A stretch of 43,610 nt of DNA from Acidobacteriota bacterium (GTDB lineage: Bacteria; Acidobacteriota; Terriglobia; Terriglobales; Acidobacteriaceae), in NCBI GenBank assembly GCA_021818105.1, contig JAKAFB010000021.1:1-43610 (forward strand). Reading direction: 5' to 3'. The position numbers and the translations under genes were made by a program. Positions 16,978 through 23,691 of this stretch are shown in pieces. The notes under the pieces were generated by a model, which was not told the origin of the DNA, searched no databases, and saw only the letters and a program-made list of their open reading frames with translations. Numbering within the stretch: the stretch's first letter is position 1; every line of letters starts with the position of its first letter.

Positions 16978-17808
16978 ATGTCGAACTATGAGGGACGCTG
17001 GAATACTGTCCGTGTCGAGGTGGACGAGGGAATTGGCTGGGCGATCCTGAACCGGCCTGAGAAGCGAAATGCGATGAGCCCAACGCTCAATCGCGAAATG
17101 TGCGGGGTGCTCGAAGCTCTTGAACTCGACGATGCGGTCAAGGTGCTCGTGCTTACAGGTGCAGGAGAATCCTGGACGGCAGGAATGGACCTGAAGGAAT
17201 ATTTCCGCGAGATCGATCAGGCTCCGGAAATCGTTCAGGAGAGAATTCGTCGTGATGCGTCTATGTGGCAATGGAAGCTTCTGCGCATGTACGCCAAGCC
17301 TACGATTGCCATGGTCAATGGCTGGTGCTTCGGTGGGGGTTTTTCGCCCCTTGTTGCATGCGATTTGGCGATCGCCTCTGAAACTGCGGTGTTTGGATTA
17401 TCGGAAATCAACTGGGGAATTCCTCCGGGAAACCTCGTGAGCAAAGCGCTCGCAGATACCGTTGGACACCGCAAGGCACTTGAGTTCATCATGACGGGCG
17501 ATACGTTTACAGGTAGACAGGCAGAGGAGATGGGACTTGTCAATCGTGCGGTTCCTCTCGAACAGTTGCGCGAAGAAACCGTGGCGCTGGCGCGAAAGCT
17601 CGCTGCAAAGAATCCAGTTATTCTCCGCGCGGCCAAGCATGGCTTCAAGCGATGCAGGGAGCTCACGTGGGAGCAGAGTGAAGACTATCTCTATGCCAAG
17701 CTCGACCAGTCGCAATTACGCGATCCTGAGCACGGACGTGAAAAAGGCCTCAAGCAGTTCCTGGATGAAAAGAGTATCAAGCCCGGCTTGCAAAGCTACC
17801 GGCGGTAA
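16978..17808 (+). CDS. ech: Hydroxycinnamoyl-CoA hydratase-lyase (feruloyl-CoA hydratase/aldolase)
   Basis: A 276-residue crotonase-fold protein, exactly the length of Pseudomonas HCHL. The residues known to matter in that enzyme fall on the same numbers: Ser123, Glu143 (LSEINWG) and Tyr239 (DYLYAKLDQS). Long blocks such as NRPEKRNAMSPTLNREM, AGMDLKEYFRE and KHGFKRCRELTWEQ match the enzyme as I recall it almost without change. It hydrates feruloyl-, p-coumaroyl- or caffeoyl-CoA and cleaves it to acetyl-CoA plus vanillin, 4-hydroxybenzaldehyde or protocatechualdehyde. Start at 16978 with AAAGGA upstream; 47 bp after pobA. The extreme similarity to proteobacterial HCHL points to horizontal transfer. 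Confidence 0.95.
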   Translation: MSNYEGRWNTVRVEVDEGIGWAILNRPEKRNAMSPTLNREMCGVLEALELDDAVKVLVLTGAGESWTAGMDLKEYFREIDQAPEIVQERIRRDASMWQWKLLRMYAKPTIAMVNGWCFGGGFSPLVACDLAIASETAVFGLSEINWGIPPGNLVSKALADTVGHRKALEFIMTGDTFTGRQAEEMGLVNRAVPLEQLREETVALARKLAAKNPVILRAAKHGFKRCRELTWEQSEDYLYAKLDQSQLRDPEHGREKGLKQFLDEKSIKPGLQSYRR

Positions 17809-17829
17809 GAGACTGTATCGGAGACGACT

Positions 17830-20001
17830 TTGACCAGTCTGGATGAGAAGGGATCAGCCTACGCTCGATTCGATAGACTCCTGCGACCAAGCTCGGTTGC
17901 ACTCGTCGGAGCTTCTGCAACTCCTGGTTCACTAGGTGCATGTGTACTTGAAAATCTGGAAAATGCTGCATATTCCGGAGAGCTGTATCTAATAAATCCA
18001 AAACATCCGGTGATTAGCGGTCGGTCTCCTCTGGGATCCATCGACGAATTGCCAGAGGGCATTGATTGTGCTGTGTTGGCGATCCCGGGCCCTGCCGTTC
18101 TAGCATCTGCTCGGGCCTGTGCACAGAAGCGCGTCGGCAGCGTCATCGTCTTCTCCGCCGGGTTTGCTGAGGGCGGCGAAGATGGTCATAATGCGCAACA
18201 GGAACTGGCACGTATCGCACGAGAGAATGGCATGTTGCTTGTGGGGCCAAATTGCCTCGGCATAGTGAACTACGTTGATCGAATTCCACTCACCTTTGTT
18301 GTGACACAGCCGCAGGAATCGGTGCAAAAATCGGGTGCTGCAATTCTCTCGCAAAGTGGTGCCCTTGCCGCGGTAATAGCTGTCAATATGCGTCACCACA
18401 GGCTTCCGCTCACGTATTCAATCTCCACCGGAAACGAAGCGGCGCTCGGTGTAGAAGATTTTCTTGAAGATCTGATTGATGATGAAGCAACAGGCGTATT
18501 TGCTCTCGTCGTTGAGCAGTTTCGCCAGCCTCGGCGCTTTCTTGAACTTGCGCGTCATGCCCGCGCTGCAGGGAAATTCATCGTATTGCTCCATCCGGGC
18601 CGCAGCAGAGCAGCCCGTGACTCTGCTGCGACGCACACAGGCGCCATAGCCGGTGATTACGATGTGATGCACACACTCGTCACGCATGCCGGCGTGATTC
18701 ACGTGGAGAGCATGGAGGAACTGGTCGACGTAGCACAGCTGCTTGTGCGCTGCCGGCAACTTCCTCGCGGAGGAGCTGCTGTATTCACTGAGTCTGGCGC
18801 GTTCAAGGCGCTCGCCCTGGATCTTAGTGAACGCGTTGGGTTGGAACTCCCGGATCTTTCACCACCTGCAGCACAAGCTTTGAGGGACACTTTGCCGGCA
18901 TTTATTCCGCCATCGAACCCCCTAGACCTCACGGCACAAGGATTGGTGGATCCTAGCCTGTATCGCCGCACATTGCCTCCGGTCCTCGGCGACGATTGCT
19001 TTGGTAGCGTTCTGCTTGGCATCATTCTTACGGATCCTAAGACAACTAAACTCAAGCTCCCCAATATTGTCGATGCAATTCGTCATTTGAAGCCCAGTAA
19101 GCCAGTGGTATTTGCAGCTCTGGATGAAGGAGCTCCGTTTGACTTTCAGGAGTTGGACGACCTGCGCAGCCTGGGAGTCGCGTGCTTTCCTTCTGCGGAG
19201 CGTGCCATTCGAGCGCTTGCGCACGTGACCGCACTTGGGCAGATGGAATGCAATACCGGACAGCCAGGTATCTCCTGTGGGCCAATTGGCCGACTACGTC
19301 ACGGCTTTCTTCCGGAATATGAAAGCAAGGCGGTTCTACACGAGATTGGAATTCCGATCCCTGCTGGTCGCCTCGCGAGATGCATCGACGAAGCTGTCAG
19401 CATCGCACAGGAGATAGGCTATCCCGTGGCGCTGAAAATGCAGTCTGCCGATCTTCCACACAAGACGGAAGCCGGTGGCATTGTATTGGGAGTCAACTCG
19501 AAAGAAGCCGTCGCGGAAGCATGGCTGACGCTCCATCGCAATATTCAGTCGTATCGGCCCGGCCTGGTGCCCGATGGGATTTTGGTTGAGCGTATGGGGG
19601 ATATGGGCGTCGAACTGATCGTTGGTGCCCGTAATGACAAGAACTGGGGCCCCGTCTTGCTCATCGGGTTCGGCGGCATCCTTGCGGAGGCGATTCATGA
19701 TGTCCGCATTCTTCCTCCTGACTTGCCTGCCGAGGCCGTGAAGAAGGAGTTGAATCAGTTGCGCTGTGCCGCGCTTCTTCGCGGGTTCCGAGGCACACCT
19801 GAGCTCGATGCAGACGCGACATCGGATGCTGTATGTCGGCTTGGCAGCCTGATGCGAGCAGTGCCTGAGATTGCCGAGGTCGACATCAATCCTCTCGTCG
19901 TTTTCCCGAAGGGGAGGGGCGTCATGGCATTGGATGCATTGATCGCTGTTGCTGGCCATTCTGATTACGGGCCGCCGAATATAGGAGGTCGCAATGAATG
20001 A
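17830..20001 (+). CDS. ferA: NDP-forming acyl-CoA synthetase, probable feruloyl/p-coumaroyl-CoA synthetase (FerA type)
   Basis: A 723-residue fused ADP-forming acyl-CoA synthetase. A CoA-binding Rossmann domain comes first (RPSSVALVGASATPGSLG), then the ligase-like domains with the phospho-histidine loop (AATHTGAIAGDYDVM), and a C-terminal ATP-grasp domain (GYPVALKMQSADLPHKTEAGG, then ELIVGARNDKNWGPVLLIGF). Length and order match FerA of Sphingobium, which activates ferulate, unlike the AMP-forming Fcs of Pseudomonas. Position between the hydratase-lyase and the aldehyde dehydrogenase supports hydroxycinnamate as substrate. The start is TTG with GGAG six bases upstream; no ATG is near. The end overlaps vdh by 8 bp. 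Other acids (acetate, propionate) remain possible in principle. Confidence 0.85.
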   Translation: MTSLDEKGSAYARFDRLLRPSSVALVGASATPGSLGACVLENLENAAYSGELYLINPKHPVISGRSPLGSIDELPEGIDCAVLAIPGPAVLASARACAQKRVGSVIVFSAGFAEGGEDGHNAQQELARIARENGMLLVGPNCLGIVNYVDRIPLTFVVTQPQESVQKSGAAILSQSGALAAVIAVNMRHHRLPLTYSISTGNEAALGVEDFLEDLIDDEATGVFALVVEQFRQPRRFLELARHARAAGKFIVLLHPGRSRAARDSAATHTGAIAGDYDVMHTLVTHAGVIHVESMEELVDVAQLLVRCRQLPRGGAAVFTESGAFKALALDLSERVGLELPDLSPPAAQALRDTLPAFIPPSNPLDLTAQGLVDPSLYRRTLPPVLGDDCFGSVLLGIILTDPKTTKLKLPNIVDAIRHLKPSKPVVFAALDEGAPFDFQELDDLRSLGVACFPSAERAIRALAHVTALGQMECNTGQPGISCGPIGRLRHGFLPEYESKAVLHEIGIPIPAGRLARCIDEAVSIAQEIGYPVALKMQSADLPHKTEAGGIVLGVNSKEAVAEAWLTLHRNIQSYRPGLVPDGILVERMGDMGVELIVGARNDKNWGPVLLIGFGGILAEAIHDVRILPPDLPAEAVKKELNQLRCAALLRGFRGTPELDADATSDAVCRLGSLMRAVPEIAEVDINPLVVFPKGRGVMALDALIAVAGHSDYGPPNIGGRNE

Positions 20002-21445
20002 AGTTGAACTATTAATAGGTGGAAAGTCTGTGTCGGCGAGGGATCGTCAGGTCTTTCTTCGCAACAATCCCGTCACCGGTCAATCTGCGACCAGGGCCGC
20101 AGCTGCAAAGTCACATGATGTAGATGAGGCCATTTCCATGGCCGCAAGGGCTTACCCCGCTTGGTCGGCAACAGGCCCCGGGCTTCGCCGTGAGCTTCTG
20201 CAGCGAGCAACGGACGTGCTTGTGACGCACGAGAAGGAATTCATCAGCCACATGATTGCCGAAACAGGCTCAACCGAGGGTTGGGCTAGTTTCAATGTAA
20301 TGCTTGGTGCTTCGCTGCTTCGCGAGGCTGCCGCCATGACAAGCCAGATTTCCGGCGAGGTTATCCCGAGCGATATCCCTCAAAACCTTGCATTGGCAGT
20401 GCGCCAGCCTCGCGGCGTGTGCGTCGGTATCGCACCCTGGAATGCGCCAGTCATCCTGGGGGTGCGCGCTCTTGCCATGCCACTGGCCTGCGGGAACACG
20501 ATTGTCTTCAAGGCTTCTGAACTCTGTCCAGCAGTCCATCGGTTGATCGGAACAGCCATGCAAGAGGCCGGACTTCCAGACGGAGTCGTCAACGTGCTTA
20601 CGAATGATCCGTCTGATGCTGCTGAGGTCGTAGGCGCGCTTATCGACCATCCCCTCGTACGTCACATCAACTTCACAGGCTCAACGCGTGTTGGCCGAAT
20701 CATTGCTGAGCGTGCCGCCAAACACTTGAAGCCTGTACTGTTGGAGCTGGGAGGAAAGGCCCCATTAATCATTCTCGACGATGCGGAGATCGATGAAGCC
20801 GTGAATGCTGCCGTATTCGGCGCATTTCTCAACCAGGGACAAATCTGCATGTCCACGGATAGGGTCATCGTCGATGAAAAGATCGCGGATGAATTTGTTC
20901 AGAAACTGTCTGCAAGAGCCACAGCACTGCCTTTGCAAGATCCTTCCCTCGGCCCTACAGTGCTCGGATCTATCGTGAGCAATAGCTCTGCAGAGCGAAT
21001 TTCCATGCTGGTGGACGATGCTGTTGCCAAAGGCGCGAGTGTGACTGCAGGCGGAAATCGTAGTGGCACTCTAATGGAAGCGACGGTGGTCGATTGTGTA
21101 ACGCCCCAAATGCGAATCTATGCAGAAGAGTCGTTTGGTCCCGTGGTCACAATCATCCGGGTTAATGGGGACGAGCATGCGCTTCAAGTTGCCAATGACA
21201 CAGAATTCGGACTTTCAGCTGCCATTTTCAGTAAGAATATTGCGCGGGCCTGGAATCTGGCGCAGCGTGTTGAGAGTGGGATTTGCCACATCAACGCGTC
21301 CACCGTTCATGATGAGCCCCAGATGCCTTTCGGAGGAGTGAAGGCATCCGGGTATGGGCGCTTTGGGGGAAGATCCGCCATTGATGAATTCACCATACTA
21401 CGGTGGATCACGATGCAGAGTGGGAAACGACACTACCCGTTTTAG
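19994..21445 (+). CDS. vdh: Vanillin / 4-hydroxybenzaldehyde dehydrogenase
   Basis: A 483-residue aldehyde dehydrogenase. The NAD-binding strand INFTGSTRVGR, the catalytic glutamate in LLELGGKAPLI and the nucleophilic cysteine in NQGQICMSTDRV are all present; the C-terminus has MPFGGVKASGYGRFGG. The closest pattern is the Vdh/salicylaldehyde dehydrogenase group. Its context after the hydratase-lyase indicates oxidation of vanillin, 4-hydroxybenzaldehyde or protocatechualdehyde to the acids. Start at 19994 has AGGAGGT upstream. It is the last gene of the operon. Confidence 0.9.
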   Translation: MNEVELLIGGKSVSARDRQVFLRNNPVTGQSATRAAAAKSHDVDEAISMAARAYPAWSATGPGLRRELLQRATDVLVTHEKEFISHMIAETGSTEGWASFNVMLGASLLREAAAMTSQISGEVIPSDIPQNLALAVRQPRGVCVGIAPWNAPVILGVRALAMPLACGNTIVFKASELCPAVHRLIGTAMQEAGLPDGVVNVLTNDPSDAAEVVGALIDHPLVRHINFTGSTRVGRIIAERAAKHLKPVLLELGGKAPLIILDDAEIDEAVNAAVFGAFLNQGQICMSTDRVIVDEKIADEFVQKLSARATALPLQDPSLGPTVLGSIVSNSSAERISMLVDDAVAKGASVTAGGNRSGTLMEATVVDCVTPQMRIYAEESFGPVVTIIRVNGDEHALQVANDTEFGLSAAIFSKNIARAWNLAQRVESGICHINASTVHDEPQMPFGGVKASGYGRFGGRSAIDEFTILRWITMQSGKRHYPF

Positions 21446-21757
21446 AAAGTCTTTCAAGAACTCCCCCGCCCACAACTGAGCAGATATGGGATGCATAGTA
21501 TGCGGTCATTTCCTAAGCTTCATGCGGGAAGCATCAACATGTATTCACACCGCGCGCCCGGAATGCCCGGCCTGATTAGTTCTCCTGAGAACTTGATCTC
21601 CCTCGACAGTGCACAGTCATCAATCGGCTGGTATCGGATCCGGAAAACGCCCTGGATTGAATCCATGGCTATTGCATAAGGGGAATAGGATTGAGGTGCC
21701 TACAGCACAACTCGACAAGCTATGCACTATTTGGCCGGACGAATCCGCACGCAGTTG
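21446..21757. other. Intergenic region between vdh and serB
   Basis: The genes converge here (vdh plus, serB minus). No gene was recognised. The only structure seen is a short inverted repeat at 21578-21593 (AGTTCTC-CT-GAGAACT), a possible hairpin or small protein-binding palindrome without a T-tract. No intrinsic terminator is evident for the 12-kb operon. Confidence 0.4.
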
Positions 21758-23017
21758 TCATTCGCTGTGCATGGGGGCAGAGACAAAAGGTTCATGCATT
21801 TGCAGATCCTGATCGCGAACGCCCAGTAAGTACAACAAACCGTCGAGCCCAAGGCAGGAGATGGACTGGTCAACGCTTTGACGAACCAGCGGCTTCGCGC
21901 GATAGGCAATGCCCATCCCGGCCAGGTTCAGCATGGGAATGTCATTTGCGCCATCACCCACTGCAACCACCTGTTCCAAAGAGATGCCTTCGCGCTTGGC
22001 GATTTCTGCAAGCAATGCAGCCTTGCGCGCGCCATTCACGATCGGCGGAACCACATTGCCTGTCACCATGCCATCCACAATCTCCAGCTCATTGGCATGT
22101 ATGTAATCAATGCCCAAACGCGCTTGCAGATGACGTGCAAAGAATGTGAAACCACCTGAAAGAATTGCAGTCTTATAGCCCAGTAGTTTGAGCGTACGAA
22201 TCAGCCGCTCTGCACCTTCGGCTAGCGGAATTGAGTTTACGAGGCTGTGAACCCGTTCGGCAGGGAGTCCCTTCAGCAGCGCAACACGGCGGGTGAAGCT
22301 CTCATCAAACTTGAGTTCGCCGCGCATCGCAGCCTCTGTAATTTCTGCAACCCTATCGCCCACCCCTACCATTTTGGCCAGCTCGTCTATCACTTCTCCC
22401 TGGATGAGCGTCGAGTCCATGTCGAAAACAAACAGCCGGCGGTTACGGCGAAAGATGCTTTCGCGTTGGCACGCAATATCAATCGAGAGATCCTGCGCCG
22501 TAGCGAGAAATTCTTCGCGCATCGGAAGTTCCTGGTCAGGCTCGCCACGGACAGTCAGCTCCACGCATGCGCTAGTTGGACTGTCTCCCAGCGATAGTGG
22601 ACCAGAAAGTCGCTCGATTCTCTCGATGTTCATTGCGTGCGCTGCAATGATTGTGCTGATGCGTGCAAGCTGTTGTGCTGTAATGGAGCGGCCCAGCACA
22701 GTGATGATGAAATGATCGTGGCGCAGTACTTGCTTCCAGTGAAGTAGTGCTTTCTGAGGAATGGTTTTAAAGCGTGTTAGAAGGCCAAGTTCATGTGCAC
22801 GGGTTTGTAGCGCGGTCTTTAGGGGCGCAAAGTCGCACGCTTCCGGGACTTCAAGAAGAATGCCCCAAGCCAGATTTTCATGCACTACTGCCTGGCCAAT
22901 GTCCAGGATATTGACCTTGTGATCTGCCAGAATATGGGTGAGTGCGGCGGTCAGTCCCGGTCTGTCAGGTCCTGAGAAATGAATGAGGATGGCTTCATTG
23001 TGCGGTGCTGATCGCAT
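21758..23017 (-). CDS. serB: Phosphoserine phosphatase with two N-terminal ACT-like domains
   Basis: A 419-residue protein that makes L-serine from phosphoserine. Residues ~8-85 (LIHFSGPDRPGLTAALTHIL) and ~100-180 (FIITVLGRSITAQQLARIS) are ACT-like domains; the HAD phosphatase follows with DMDST (Asp199, Asp201), AILSGGFTFF and GDGANDIPML. E. coli SerB has ~322 residues; two-ACT forms of ~400 residues are common in actinobacteria and others, and the ACT domains may sense serine. The ATG at 23017 has no Shine-Dalgarno, and a TATACT box ends 10 bases before it, suggesting a very short leader. The last residues (after DQDLQMHE) are a variable tail. Confidence 0.92.
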   Translation of the reverse strand: MRSAPHNEAILIHFSGPDRPGLTAALTHILADHKVNILDIGQAVVHENLAWGILLEVPEACDFAPLKTALQTRAHELGLLTRFKTIPQKALLHWKQVLRHDHFIITVLGRSITAQQLARISTIIAAHAMNIERIERLSGPLSLGDSPTSACVELTVRGEPDQELPMREEFLATAQDLSIDIACQRESIFRRNRRLFVFDMDSTLIQGEVIDELAKMVGVGDRVAEITEAAMRGELKFDESFTRRVALLKGLPAERVHSLVNSIPLAEGAERLIRTLKLLGYKTAILSGGFTFFARHLQARLGIDYIHANELEIVDGMVTGNVVPPIVNGARKAALLAEIAKREGISLEQVVAVGDGANDIPMLNLAGMGIAYRAKPLVRQSVDQSISCLGLDGLLYLLGVRDQDLQMHEPFVSAPMHSE

Positions 23018-23027
23018 GTCTGAAGCA

Positions 23028-23033
23028 AGTATA
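23028..23033 (-). promoter_or_regulatory. -10-like box almost touching the serB start
   Basis: TATACT on the minus strand (plus AGTATA) is 10 bases from the serB ATG. No clear -35 lies 16-18 bp upstream and no ribosome-binding site lies between. If used, the transcript would begin within about four bases of the start codon. Confidence 0.35.
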
Positions 23034-23248
23034 AAGTACTACGCAGCAGCCCGATGATCCTCAGTCCGGCCCCTACCTTGAAGTCATGCAATCCCTTGTA
23101 CAAAAGGCCTGAGTCTTTCTTTGTGTATTAAACCAGTGCTATGCTGCTTGCACTACTACCCACATTGGCTGCGCCTCAACCCGTGGAGTGCCCAGCTTGG
23201 ATGTGGAGACACGGGCAATTGTGCGATGTGTACGTGCAAAGGAGTCAC

Positions 23249-23620
23249 ATGGCCTCTCCGAGTTCTTCCGCCGCAAAGCAGACCGGGATTTCCGATCAGG
23301 TTGCGGGAGGCATCGCTTACATCATGGTCCTTCCCGCTATCTATTTCCTTGTGTCTAATCGCTACAACACAAGGCCGTACGTTCGTTTCCACTCTTGGCA
23401 GGCTATCTATTTTTTCTTTGCCAGCCTCATCATTACCGTTCTGCTCGGCGCATTATCCAATGTTGTTCCCGCGCTACGATTCCTCAATTTTGAGCACTTT
23501 CCGCTCGACTCGCTGCTGATCGTAGTTCTGTGGGTTGTCGTGCTGATCAAAGCTTTTAACGGGGAGTGGTATAAGCTGCCCATCATCGGTGCCATGGCTC
23601 AGCGCCGGTCACGCCGATAA
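23249..23620 (+). CDS. Small membrane protein (DUF4870/Tic20-like)
   Basis: A 123-residue protein with about three hydrophobic segments: residues ~18-35 (GGIAYIMVLPAIYFLV), ~53-72 (AIYFFFASLIITVLLGAL) and ~88-105 (LLIVVLWVVVLIKAF). The RPYVRFHSWQA segment between the first two is the hallmark of the DUF4870/YccF-like family, whose function is unknown. The start at 23249 is supported by AAGGAG five bases upstream; the longer open frame back to 23141 is probably leader. It is divergent from serB and converges with rnr. Confidence 0.75.
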   Translation: MASPSSSAAKQTGISDQVAGGIAYIMVLPAIYFLVSNRYNTRPYVRFHSWQAIYFFFASLIITVLLGALSNVVPALRFLNFEHFPLDSLLIVVLWVVVLIKAFNGEWYKLPIIGAMAQRRSRR

Positions 23621-23691
23621 TTGCATTTCCACGCACATATCCTTCAATTGCACGGGTTTTTCATCGAAAGTACATCCATGCACCCACTGTG

